A stretch of 64,000 nt of DNA. Origin: Devosia crocina (GTDB taxonomy: Bacteria > Pseudomonadota > Alphaproteobacteria > Rhizobiales > Devosiaceae). Location of the stretch: assembly GCF_900116545.1 (NCBI RefSeq), contig NZ_FPCK01000001.1:868001-932000 (forward strand), in the 5' to 3' direction. This document shows positions 17,306 to 25,502 of the stretch, in pieces (position 1 is the stretch's first letter; the number at the start of each line of letters is the position of its first letter). A model generated the notes under the pieces. The model was not told where the DNA came from. It saw only the letters and a list, made by a program, of their open reading frames with translations, and did no database searches. Both the position numbers and the translations under genes were made by a program.

Positions 17306-17782
17306 CTACTGGACGGAAATTTCCTTCACCTGCCAGACGGCACGCCCATAGTAGGGCTGTCCCTGGAGGGCTGGATCGGAATCAAAGGGATAGATGACGA
17401 AGAAGGGGCCTTGATCGGCAACGGGCATATATTCACCGTCGCGCTTGAGTGCCAGAATGGCGCCGAACTCGGCGAAGTCACTGGTGGGGATATCCACGGA
17501 ATAGTCGTTGAGGGCGGTGACGGTGGTAGTCTCGCCGGTTGCTTCGGCGCGTTCGAGCAGCGCTGTCATCGGCACGCCCTCGAAATCGATCACGCCTTCG
17601 TTCCAGGGGGTGTGGGTCTTTACGGAGACGAGGCCCATCTCCTCGAGCTCGTCGCGATCAAGGGTGATCGAGCCAGCGCTGCCGGAGATCGTGACGGTGG
17701 GTAGATCCTGCGCATAGGCAGGGGCCGCGAGAGCGGCAAGTGCGGTCAGAGTGATGGCGAACAGCGACGGCAGTGCAGTCAT
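17306..17782 (-). CDS. Periplasmic sulfite-oxidase-fold (oxidoreductase molybdopterin-binding-like) protein
   Basis: 158 aa with a signal peptide (cleavage near AYA-QD). The mature part matches the short PF00174-type domain: ITLDRDELEEMG, HTPWNEGVIDFEGVPM, ALNDYSVDIP and a C-terminal VWQVKEISV strand. The Cys that ligates molybdenum in sulfite oxidases is missing (no Cys in the mature protein), so it is more likely a binding protein than an enzyme. Start 17782 has AAGGA upstream. First gene of a pair with the GGDEF-EAL protein; a paralogue at 24966 precedes a histidine kinase. Confidence 0.8.
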   Translation of the reverse strand: MTALPSLFAITLTALAALAAPAYAQDLPTVTISGSAGSITLDRDELEEMGLVSVKTHTPWNEGVIDFEGVPMTALLERAEATGETTTVTALNDYSVDIPTSDFAEFGAILALKRDGEYMPVADQGPFFVIYPFDSDPALQGQPYYGRAVWQVKEISVQ

Positions 17783-18013
17783 CTCGATGATCCTTTTCTG
17801 ACTCCACAATGCACGAGGAGATCTTAAGAGCCCTTATGGCATGGATCATCGTGTCGATACACTTAACAGGCTATAACGCGTAAAATGCGTATTGTTGCCG
17901 TTGAGCGGTGAAGATCGCATCTGATGTCTGGTGATCCGCTTGGGGCAGCCGTGCTGCATTGACATTGCGGGCAAACCGACCCAATTGGAGCCCAAAGATT
18001 TCCGGAGATACCC

Positions 18014-19111
18014 ATGGGCTTCAAGATGGGCATTGTCGGCCTGCCGAATGTCGGCAAGTCGACGCTTTTCAACGCACTGACTCGCACGGCTGCGGCGCAG
18101 GCGGCCAATTTCCCGTTCTGCACCATCGAGCCCAATGTGGGCGAGGTGTCGGTGCCTGACGCGCGGCTCGAAAAGCTTGCCGCGATCGGCAAGTCCGCCA
18201 CGATCCTGCCGGCGCGCATGAGCTTTGTGGATATTGCGGGTCTCGTCAAAGGCGCTTCGCAGGGCGAAGGCTTGGGCAACCAGTTTCTGGCCAATATTCG
18301 CGAGACCGATGCAATCGCTTACGTGCTGCGGTGCTTCGAAGATCCCAATGTGATCCACGTGTCCAACCGCGTCGATCCCTTGGCCGATGCCGAAGTGGTC
18401 GAGACCGAGCTGATGCTGGCCGATCTCGAAAGCCTCGAGAAGCGCCGCGCCGGCGTCGAGAAGAAGGCCAAGGGCAATGACAAGGACGCCAAGGTTACGC
18501 TGGAGCTGATCGACCGCGCGCTTGCTGTGTTGCGCGAGGGTAAGTCGGCTCGCTTCGTCAAGCGCGAGGCCGAAGAAGAAAAGGCGTTTACCGAGCTGCA
18601 GCTTTTGACCAGCAAGCCCGTGCTCTATGTGTGCAATGTAGACGAAGGTTCGGCCGCAACGGGCAATGCGCTGTCCAAGAAGGTCGAGGAATACGCCAAG
18701 GCCAACGATGCCGGCATGGTGGTGATCTCGGCCGAGATCGAATCGCAGCTGGCGCAGCTGCCCGACGAGGAGCAGGCCGAATATCTCGACTCTCTCGGGC
18801 TCGATCAGCCGGGCCTTAATCGCCTGATCCGCGCGGCCTATGATCTTTTGAACCTGCAGACCTATTTCACCGTGGGTCCCAAGGAAACGCGCGCCTGGAC
18901 CATTCACAAGGGTGACAAGGCTCCGCAGGCGGCAGGGGTGATCCATACCGATTTCGAGCGTGGGTTCATCCGTGCCCAGACGATCGGCTACGATGATTTC
19001 GTGACCCTTGGCGGTGAAGTGCCGGCCAAGGAAGCGGGCAAGGCGCGCGACGAAGGCAAGGAATATGTGGTGCGGGACGGCGACGTGATGCTGTTCAAGT
19101 TCAACACCTGA
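18014..19111 (+). CDS. ychF: Redox-regulated ATPase YchF (Obg family)
   Basis: 365 aa. P-loop GLPNVGKST (9-17), switch region [27 protein letters not shown], specificity motif NVDE (NxxE instead of NKxD, giving ATP preference) and the C-terminal TGS domain ([15 protein letters not shown]). Binds ribosomes and affects translation and stress responses. Next to pth, as in very many bacteria, but convergent here. Confidence 0.97.
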   Translation: MGFKMGIVGLPNVGKSTLFNALTRTAAAQAANFPFCTIEPNVGEVSVPDARLEKLAAIGKSATILPARMSFVDIAGLVKGASQGEGLGNQFLANIRETDAIAYVLRCFEDPNVIHVSNRVDPLADAEVVETELMLADLESLEKRRAGVEKKAKGNDKDAKVTLELIDRALAVLREGKSARFVKREAEEEKAFTELQLLTSKPVLYVCNVDEGSAATGNALSKKVEEYAKANDAGMVVISAEIESQLAQLPDEEQAEYLDSLGLDQPGLNRLIRAAYDLLNLQTYFTVGPKETRAWTIHKGDKAPQAAGVIHTDFERGFIRAQTIGYDDFVTLGGEVPAKEAGKARDEGKEYVVRDGDVMLFKFNT

Positions 19112-19180
19112 TCGACGCCCTGTCGATGAGCCACGCGATCGAAAAGGTGACGATCGCGGCGAAGCGATGAGGCGGGGGCG

Positions 19181-19882
19181 TCAGTCGCCCTTGCTGCCGA
19201 AGAGTTTGCTCAGCATGTCGGCCATGGGGCCGGTTTTGGGAATTTCCGCCTGTGGCTTGCCGGCGCGGGCCTGGCGGACGTGGCTCTGCGCCTTGGGTGC
19301 TGGCTTGGTGTCCTCACCCGGTTTGGCCGCGAGGGCCATCTTGTTCATGAAGCCCGCATCGTCGCCCGACAGAAGCATGCCTGCATGGCGGCCGATATCA
19401 TCGAGAAGCGGATCGAGCCAGGCTTTGTCGGCTTTGGCGAAATCGCCGAGAACGTGATGGGTGACGAATTCCTTGCCCGGATGGCCGATGCCAAGGCGCA
19501 CGCGCTTGTAGTCGAGCCCGATCTGCGGGTCGATTGACCTGAGGCCATTGTGCCCGCCATTGCCGCCGCCGATCTTGACGCGGACCTTGCCGGGGGCGAG
19601 GTCGAGTTCGTCGTAAAACACGATGATGTCTGCGGGTATGAGCTTGAAGAAGCGGGCGACCTGCTGAACCGAGTCGCCGGACTTGTTCATGAAGGTCTGG
19701 GGCTTGAGGAGCAGCACGCGTTGGCCGCCGATACTGCCCTCGGCAAGAAGGCCGGCATGTTTGGATTTCCAGCCTGAAATGCCATTGGCGCGTGCAATCG
19801 CGTCCAGAGCCATGAAACCGATGTTGTGGCGATTGCCCTCATATTGGCTGCCGGGATTACCCAGGCCGACGAGCAGTTTCAT
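19181..19882 (-). CDS. pth: Peptidyl-tRNA hydrolase
   Basis: 233 aa. Releases peptides from prematurely dropped peptidyl-tRNA. Seen: LLVGLGNPGSQYEGNRHNIG with catalytic His (NRHNIG), LKPQTFMNKSG, DELDLAPGKVRVKIGGGNGGHNGL and GKEFVTHHVLG. A C-terminal Lys/Ala/Gln-rich tail of about 45 residues extends beyond the core, as in rhizobial enzymes. Start 19882 follows AAGG; the longer reading has no conserved residues. Downstream of rplY on the same strand, the usual order. Confidence 0.96.
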   Translation of the reverse strand: MKLLVGLGNPGSQYEGNRHNIGFMALDAIARANGISGWKSKHAGLLAEGSIGGQRVLLLKPQTFMNKSGDSVQQVARFFKLIPADIIVFYDELDLAPGKVRVKIGGGNGGHNGLRSIDPQIGLDYKRVRLGIGHPGKEFVTHHVLGDFAKADKAWLDPLLDDIGRHAGMLLSGDDAGFMNKMALAAKPGEDTKPAPKAQSHVRQARAGKPQAEIPKTGPMADMLSKLFGSKGD

Positions 19883-19947
19883 GCGGTGCCCTTCCATGCA
19901 GTCGCCTTTTCGCGTCCCGAGGCTTGGCGTGGAACGGAGGAGGCCGG

Positions 19948-19978
19948 AAAAGAAAGGGGCGACCCGAAGGCCGCCCCT
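19948..19978 (-). terminator. Intrinsic terminator after rplY
   Basis: Minus strand GGGGCG / CGCCCC stem with a 10-nt loop, then TTTCTTTT. It lies in the rplY-pth gap, so pth probably has partial read-through or its own promoter. Confidence 0.7.
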
Positions 19979-20000
19979 GATTGTGTCGAGCCAGAACCGA

Positions 20001-20615
20001 TTATTCTTCGGTGGCTTCGGCTTCGCCAGCAGCTTCTTCGGACTTGAGGCCCGAGGGAGCAACAACGGTGGCGATGGTGAAATCGCGGTCGGTGATTGCC
20101 GGGGTGACGCCGTTGGGCAGGGTCACGGCAGAGATGTGGATCGAGTCGCCGATTTCGCTGCCGGACAGGTCGACAGTGATTTCTTCGGGGATGGCGTTTG
20201 CCGGAGCGATCACTTCCACGGTGTGGCGCACAACGTTGAGCGTGCCGCCGCGCTTGAGGCCGGGGCTCTTTTCTTCGTTGATGAAGGCGACGTGGACTTC
20301 AACGTGGATCTTGGCATTGCCCGAAACGCGCAGGAAGTCGATGTGGATCGGCTGATCCATGACGACGTCGAGCTGGTAGTCACGCGGGATGACCTTGTGG
20401 ATCGTGCCGTCGACGTCGAGGTCGAGCACGTGCGACTTGAAGCCGCCGGCATAGATCGCCTTGAGCGCGTCCTTGTAGGCCACGGAAACGGTGACGGGGG
20501 GCTTCTTGTCACCATAAATAACAGCGGGAACGAGTCCCTGACGACGAGCTTCGCGAGCGGCCCCCTTGCCCACTCCGTCACGCGCCTGTGCCTTGAGCAC
20601 TTTGGTCTCAGCCAT
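20001..20615 (-). CDS. rplY: 50S ribosomal protein L25/Ctc
   Basis: 204 aa, the long (Ctc/TL5) form: N-terminal 5S rRNA-binding L25 domain ([20 protein letters not shown], then [12 protein letters not shown]) followed by the C-terminal beta domain ([33 protein letters not shown]) and an acidic Glu/Ala tail. Start MAETK at 20615 is preferred over ATG 20624, which adds three residues. Confidence 0.95.
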   Translation of the reverse strand: MAETKVLKAQARDGVGKGAAREARRQGLVPAVIYGDKKPPVTVSVAYKDALKAIYAGGFKSHVLDLDVDGTIHKVIPRDYQLDVVMDQPIHIDFLRVSGNAKIHVEVHVAFINEEKSPGLKRGGTLNVVRHTVEVIAPANAIPEEITVDLSGSEIGDSIHISAVTLPNGVTPAITDRDFTIATVVAPSGLKSEEAAGEAEATEE

Positions 20616-20778
20616 GGAAAGCATCCATTGGGTTGGTGTATGGCGTCATCTCAACGGCATACGCGCCCGTCCTCCAGGGGTGACGAGCGCTTCATGGCGG
20701 CGGGATATAGAGGAAAGGGGGGAAGTGGGCAAGGGATTCTCGTGATCCCTCGCCACTCCAGCTGCCTTTCGGCAGAGA

Positions 20779-20934
20779 TCAGTTCTTGCCGTCGTTCGGG
20801 CGAGCCTTGTCGCCACCATCGCGGGTATTCTTGGTCTTGGCATCGCCCTGGGTCTGGCCGAAATGCGTGCCGCCCAGATGGCCGCCGGTGCTGACATTGT
20901 CGAGCTGATCTTGTTGTCGGTCTTGCTTGGTCAT
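20779..20934 (-). CDS. Small hydrophilic protein, likely stress-induced
   Basis: 51 aa (MTKQDRQQDQLDNVSTGGHL ... GGDKARPNDGKN), rich in Gly, Asp, Lys and Gln and without hydrophobic core, so probably disordered. AAGGA lies 9 nt before the ATG. A general-stress-type promoter (GGAAC, 17 bp, GTT) sits 30-55 bp upstream. Similar short hydrophilic proteins occur at 52447 and 52627. No family recognised. Confidence 0.6.
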   Translation of the reverse strand: MTKQDRQQDQLDNVSTGGHLGGTHFGQTQGDAKTKNTRDGGDKARPNDGKN

Positions 20935-20963
20935 TGTCCAATCCTTTCGAGTTGGACGGGACC

Positions 20964-20988
20964 AACGAGGCGCGGGCCATGCAGTTCC
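20964..20988 (-). promoter_or_regulatory. Candidate EcfG (general stress sigma) promoter
   Basis: Minus strand GGAAC-N17-GTT, matching the alphaproteobacterial EcfG consensus (GGAAC-N16/17-GTT), 30 bp upstream of the small ORF start at 20934. It lies just past the 3' end of prs. Confidence 0.5.
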
Positions 20989-21010
20989 GAAATTACCTCG
21001 ACCAAGCCTT

Positions 21011-21943
21011 TCAGTCGAAAAGGCTCGAGACGCTCTGTTCGCTTGCGGTGCGCGCGATGGCTTCGCCGATCAAGGGGGCGATGGTGATGCGGCGGATATT
21101 GGCAGCAGCCTTCGTGGCCGGCGTTTCCTCGATGGAGTCGGTCACCACCAGCTCCTTGAGCTTGCTGGCAGCGACGCGCTCGGCAGCGCCTTCGGAGAGA
21201 ACGCCATGAGTGATATAGGCGGAGACCTGCTTGGCGCCCGCTTTAAGCAGCGCTTCGGCGGCATTAACGAGCGTGCCGCCGCTGTCGACGATATCGTCGA
21301 TCAGGATGCAGGACTGGCCGGACACATCGCCGATAATGTTCATGACTTCAGAGACGCCGGCCCGGGGGCGGCGCTTGTCGACGATGGCGAGATTGGCGCC
21401 AATGCGGCTGGCGACATTGCGCGCGCGAACCACGCCGCCAACGTCGGGAGAGACGATCATGACGTTCTTGACGTCGTAATTGTCCTTGATGTCGCGGACC
21501 ATGACCGGTGCAGCGGTCAGGTTGTCGGTTGGAATATCGAAAAAGCCCTGAATCTGGCTGGCATGTAGATCAAGCGTCAGGACGCGATTGGCGCCGGCTT
21601 CGGTGATCAGATTAGACACGAGCTTTGCCGAGATGGGCGTGCGCGGCGCCGATTTCCGATCCTGGCGGGCATAGCCGAAATAGGGGATCACCGCGGTGAT
21701 GCGGCGCGCCGAGGAGCGGCGAAGCGCGTCCGTCAGGATCAGCAGCTCCATCAGGTTGTCATTGGCCGGGTAGCTTGTCGATTGCAGGATGAAAGCATCC
21801 TCGCCGCGCACATTCTCATGCACTTCGACATAGACTTCCTTGTCTGCGAAGCGCTTGACGGTGCAATCGGTGAGGGGGAGCTCAAGATAGCTGGCGACGG
21901 CTTGGGCGAGGGCACGATTGGAATTGCCGGTCACCAATTTCAT
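21011..21943 (-). CDS. prs: Ribose-phosphate pyrophosphokinase
   Basis: 310 aa. Makes PRPP from ribose 5-phosphate and ATP. Seen: [54 protein letters not shown] and the PRPP loop [14 protein letters not shown]. Class I enzyme of usual length. Downstream of the lgt-midA-pgeF operon on the same strand with a 116-bp gap. Confidence 0.97.
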   Translation of the reverse strand: MKLVTGNSNRALAQAVASYLELPLTDCTVKRFADKEVYVEVHENVRGEDAFILQSTSYPANDNLMELLILTDALRRSSARRITAVIPYFGYARQDRKSAPRTPISAKLVSNLITEAGANRVLTLDLHASQIQGFFDIPTDNLTAAPVMVRDIKDNYDVKNVMIVSPDVGGVVRARNVASRIGANLAIVDKRRPRAGVSEVMNIIGDVSGQSCILIDDIVDSGGTLVNAAEALLKAGAKQVSAYITHGVLSEGAAERVAASKLKELVVTDSIEETPATKAAANIRRITIAPLIGEAIARTASEQSVSSLFD

Positions 21944-22059
21944 GGGTGCGATCCTGTCTCAACTGACCCGGGGAGCAGGGCCTTCCAGTTTCAGGGGCTG
22001 CTTTAACGAGTCATTTTTATGACTGCAACGCCCCTTTGGCCGCATCGGTGAATTAAAGG

Positions 22060-22812
22060 CTAAGCCAATCCAATGACTGCGATCTGCCGTCCGGTGCGTG
22101 TGCCTTGGTGGGTGGCACGGCGGTGGGAAAAGAAGCGGGCAGGCTCGGCGTAAGTGCAAAGGCCGGTGTCGGTGATCTGTGCAAGGCCAAGCGTCCGCGC
22201 TTCGGCGGCGAGATAGCCGGGCAGATCGAAATGAGGTTTGCCGCGCGGGGAGGTGGCGAAGGCGAAACCGGCCTTGCCATTCTGATTCAGGACTTCGGAC
22301 TTAAACTCTTCCCCAACCTCGTAATTTTCCTGGCTGATGGTGGGGCCGATGGCGAGGCGGATGCGATCCCGGCGGGCACCGAGTGTCTCCATTGCCGCAA
22401 CGGTGTTGGTCAGGATGCCACCCACTGCTCCCTTCCAGCCCGCATGGGCGGCGCCAGCAATGCCGTTCTCCGCGTCAAGAAAGAAGAGCGGGGCGCAGTC
22501 GGCGGTGAGGATGCCGAGAAGCACATCCGTGCGGCGGGTTACGAGGGCATCGGCCTCGATCACTGGATCAGGAAGCGCTTGGAGATCGACGGTGAGGACG
22601 CGTGTCGAGTGCACCTGCTTGACGGTGACGAGAGGCCTTCTGCCCAGGGCATTGGCGACGGCCTCACGGTTCCCGTCGACTGCCGCGGGATCGTCGCCCA
22701 CCGTATGCGACACATTGAGGCCGGCAAAGTCGCCGGTCGAAACCCCGCCTTGCCGGCCGAAGAAGCCGTGCGGGACGGCGGTGAAGGAGGGGACACTCTC
22801 GAAAGGGATCAT
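22060..22812 (-). CDS. pgeF: Peptidoglycan editing factor / purine nucleoside phosphorylase (laccase-domain, YfiH family)
   Basis: 250 aa. Motifs of the YfiH/DUF152 family: HGFFGRQGGVSTGDFAGLN, VKQVHSTRV (metal His), TADCAPLFFLD (metal Cys) and AGAAHAGWKGAVGG (metal His). Members were called multicopper polyphenol oxidases and have since been linked to peptidoglycan editing and purine nucleoside phosphorolysis. The ATG overlaps the stop of the methyltransferase gene (ATGA). Confidence 0.92.
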   Translation of the reverse strand: MIPFESVPSFTAVPHGFFGRQGGVSTGDFAGLNVSHTVGDDPAAVDGNREAVANALGRRPLVTVKQVHSTRVLTVDLQALPDPVIEADALVTRRTDVLLGILTADCAPLFFLDAENGIAGAAHAGWKGAVGGILTNTVAAMETLGARRDRIRLAIGPTISQENYEVGEEFKSEVLNQNGKAGFAFATSPRGKPHFDLPGYLAAEARTLGLAQITDTGLCTYAEPARFFSHRRATHQGTRTGRQIAVIGLA

Positions 22813-23888
22813 GCCGCGAACCCCGGAGGCACGAGGCCGGGTGAATGGGCGCAGAAGACCTTGAAGAGCTCGCCCATCTGGCTTTTCCCGACGAGGCGGT
22901 CATGAGCGATGCGGATATCTTCGGCAGAGGCAGGGTTGGCTCCGGAGAGGGCCTTTACGCGCTCGGCAATACCCAGGCGGATCAGGAATTCGCCTTGCGT
23001 TGCAAGCGGTTGAACCGCAAGGCCAATCTCTTGAGTCACCGCAGCGAGGGCGCCGAAATCGACATGGGCGGAGAGGTCCACCTCGCCGGGTGCCTCAAGC
23101 ACATCGGCATAGCGGTGGTCGCGGACAGCCTGAAGTGTGTCTCCGGTCTGGGTGCGAGCATAGCCATAATCGATGGCAAGGATGCTGCCGCCTTGCCTGG
23201 CGACGGCCTTGCCGATGCGCGACATGACTTCACCAGCGGCGAAGCAGACTTCGAAGAGGCTGTCTTCGGCGGCCTCGGCAATGGCGGTCGGCATGGTTTC
23301 GGCGGGAATGGGGGTGGGCGAAAGGCCAAAGGTGCGCTTGCCATCCACAAGGCCCACAAGACGCTCGTGCCAGCCATCGGGCTTGCGAACGAACTGGCGG
23401 ATGGGAAGGGCGTCGAAAAATTCATTAGCAACGACAAGGATCGGGCCTTCGTCGAATTGCTCAAAGTTCTCAAGCCATTGCGGCTCGTAGCTGGCAAGGC
23501 GATTCCGCTGTTCGCCGGTCAGCACCGGGTTGGTCTCGAAAAGCTTGAGCTTGAGCGCATCACGGAACCCTTCGGCCCGGCAGGCGACGCGCAGGATATC
23601 GGCCATGAGCGTGCCGCGGCCAGGTCCGAGTTCGAGGAGGTTGAACTGGCGCGGCTGGTCCATCTGTTGCCAGACATTGACCAGGTGAAAGCCGATCAAC
23701 TCGCCGAACATCTGGGAGATTTCGGGGGCGGTGATGAAGTCGCCAGCCGCGCCGAGCGGGTCTGCGCCCTTGTAGTATCCCTTGGTGGGATGGGTGAGGC
23801 AGAGGCCCATATAAGTGGCGATCGAAATGGGGCCATTGGCTGAGATCTGCAGGTCGATCTGCTGGGCAAGCGAGAGCGGGCTGTTCAC
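22809..23888 (-). CDS. MidA/NDUFAF7-type SAM-dependent methyltransferase
   Basis: 359 aa, DUF185 family. Seen: N-terminal PISIATYMGLCLTHPTKGYY, ISQMFGELIGFHLVNVW, and SAM motif I as LLELGPGRGTLMADIL. In eukaryotes the homologue NDUFAF7 methylates an arginine of complex I subunit NDUFS2; the bacterial substrate is not established. Middle gene of lgt-midA-pgeF, 9 bp after lgt. Confidence 0.9.
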   Translation of the reverse strand: MNSPLSLAQQIDLQISANGPISIATYMGLCLTHPTKGYYKGADPLGAAGDFITAPEISQMFGELIGFHLVNVWQQMDQPRQFNLLELGPGRGTLMADILRVACRAEGFRDALKLKLFETNPVLTGEQRNRLASYEPQWLENFEQFDEGPILVVANEFFDALPIRQFVRKPDGWHERLVGLVDGKRTFGLSPTPIPAETMPTAIAEAAEDSLFEVCFAAGEVMSRIGKAVARQGGSILAIDYGYARTQTGDTLQAVRDHRYADVLEAPGEVDLSAHVDFGALAAVTQEIGLAVQPLATQGEFLIRLGIAERVKALSGANPASAEDIRIAHDRLVGKSQMGELFKVFCAHSPGLVPPGFAA

Positions 23889-23897
23889 CGGAGCCTC

Positions 23898-24722
23898 CTA
23901 TGGACGCAGTTGATTGACGGGGCGGGTGAGGGCGTAGGCCACCAGAACGATGCCGCCGAGCAGGATCGGCAGGCTCAGGATCTGCCCCATGGTCACCCAG
24001 CCGAGATAGAGATAGCCCAGTTGAACATCGGGCAGGCGAACGAATTCGACGAGGATACGCGAGAGCGCATAGCCGATGGCGAAGATGCCGGCGACGAGGC
24101 CGGGCTGGCGCAGGGCATAGAAGACATGGGTGGCAAGCCGGATCACGAGGAAAAGCAGGAGGCCTTCAAGCACGGCTTCATAGAGCTGGCTCGGATGACG
24201 CGCGACCTGCAGGGGATCGGTGGGAAAAACGACTCCCCAGGGCAGATCGGTCGGCGCCCCATAAAGCTCGGCATTGATGTAATTGGCGACGCGGCCAAGA
24301 AAGATGCCGATGGTTGCAACGGCGCCGAGCAGATCCAGCGAGGACAGCCAATTGCCCTTTTTGCTGAGGGTGAAAAGGATGGCCGCCAGCATCAGACCGA
24401 GCATGCCGCCATGATAGGACATGCCGCCATCGAGGGTGTTGATGATCTCGAGCGGGTTCTGCAGGTAATAGGGCAGATTATAGAAGAGCACATAGCCGAC
24501 GCGGCCGCCAATGACAATCGAGAGCATGGCCCAGAAGGCGAAATCCCAGATGTCCTTGGCTGGAAAGGGCGGGGCGCCGCGATGCCAAAGGCGTTCGTTG
24601 CGCAACAGCAGATAGCCATAGGCGGCGCCGAGCAGGACGCCGAGCAGATAGGCCAGCGCGTACCAGCGGATGGCGAAGGGGCCGATGGCAAAGGCGATGG
24701 GGTCGATATCGGGAAAGGGCAA
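23898..24722 (-). CDS. lgt: Prolipoprotein diacylglyceryl transferase
   Basis: 274 aa from TTG 24722; seven membrane helices. Transfers diacylglycerol from phosphatidylglycerol to the lipobox Cys. Conserved: AIRWYALAYLLG, YHGGMLG, GRVANYINAELYG (essential Arg/Asn region) and RHPSQLYEA. The TTG is chosen because AAAGGA sits 6-7 nt upstream and the protein then begins PFPDIDPIAFAIGPFAIRW, the family start; the ATG at 24809 adds 29 unconserved residues and has no ribosome binding site. Confidence 0.95.
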   Translation of the reverse strand: MPFPDIDPIAFAIGPFAIRWYALAYLLGVLLGAAYGYLLLRNERLWHRGAPPFPAKDIWDFAFWAMLSIVIGGRVGYVLFYNLPYYLQNPLEIINTLDGGMSYHGGMLGLMLAAILFTLSKKGNWLSSLDLLGAVATIGIFLGRVANYINAELYGAPTDLPWGVVFPTDPLQVARHPSQLYEAVLEGLLLFLVIRLATHVFYALRQPGLVAGIFAIGYALSRILVEFVRLPDVQLGYLYLGWVTMGQILSLPILLGGIVLVAYALTRPVNQLRP

Positions 24723-24965
24723 GGGCGTTCCTTTTGCCGGCTTGGCCAGAGAAGGGGTGTCGCTATGCCGTAACGGCAGGGGCTTTGGGTCGCAAGAGGG
24801 ACTTGCCATCACAGCTGAGGGAAAGCGGGGAATAGGCGGTGTGGCGGCGCAAGCAACGGCGCACGAAATACAGATGGGGGTGGCGCGATTTTAGGTGCAA
24901 GCAAGCAGTCTCAGGCGTAAATAGTGTTCTTGTTTCCTCCAAACTTTTGGGCATGGGTGTCTTTC

Positions 24966-25502
24966 ATGAAGTGGGCAAGTTGTCTGCGCCTGGCACGCGT
25001 GGGTGCATGGCAGGTCGGGGTAGTTGCGTTTTTGGCCGCCGCGCCGCTGGCGCTGGGGGGCGATCCGTTGCCGGAGCCGCAGGGGCCGGTCATCTTGACG
25101 GTGAGCGGGACGGTCGGGGTGACCAATAGCGAGGCCGGGGCGCAGTTCGACCGGCAGATGCTGCGGGATATCGGTGTCACGCACGTCAAGACCTCGACCC
25201 CCTGGACGGATGGGGTGCAGGATTTTTCGGGCGTGCTGGGCCGGGCCTTGATGGAGCGGGTGGAGGCGCAAGGCGATGTCGTAATGGCCTCGGCGCTCAA
25301 CGATTATACGGTTGAGCTGCCGATGAGTGACTTCCTTGACTATGATTTGCTGCTCGCCACCGAGATGAACGGCGAGGAAATGCGCGTTAGCGACAAGGGG
25401 CCGGTCTGGATCGTTTATCCGCGCGATGACGAGCCGGCGCTGCAGGACAGGCGGCTCCACGACCGGTGGGTTTGGCAGCTCAAGTCGCTGCAGGTGCAAT
25501 GA
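24966..25502 (+). CDS. Periplasmic sulfite-oxidase-fold protein, paralogue paired with histidine kinase
   Basis: 178 aa with an N-terminal signal sequence (hydrophobic segment to about residue 30). The mature region parallels the protein at 17306: STPWTDGVQDFSGV, ALNDYTVELPMSDF, GPVWIVYPRDDEPALQ and VWQLKSLQVQ. As there, the molybdenum-ligating Cys is absent. The stop overlaps the ATG of the downstream histidine kinase (ATGA), so the two are translationally coupled. Likely role: ligand-binding or regulatory partner of the kinase; inference only. Confidence 0.8.
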   Translation: MKWASCLRLARVGAWQVGVVAFLAAAPLALGGDPLPEPQGPVILTVSGTVGVTNSEAGAQFDRQMLRDIGVTHVKTSTPWTDGVQDFSGVLGRALMERVEAQGDVVMASALNDYTVELPMSDFLDYDLLLATEMNGEEMRVSDKGPVWIVYPRDDEPALQDRRLHDRWVWQLKSLQVQ

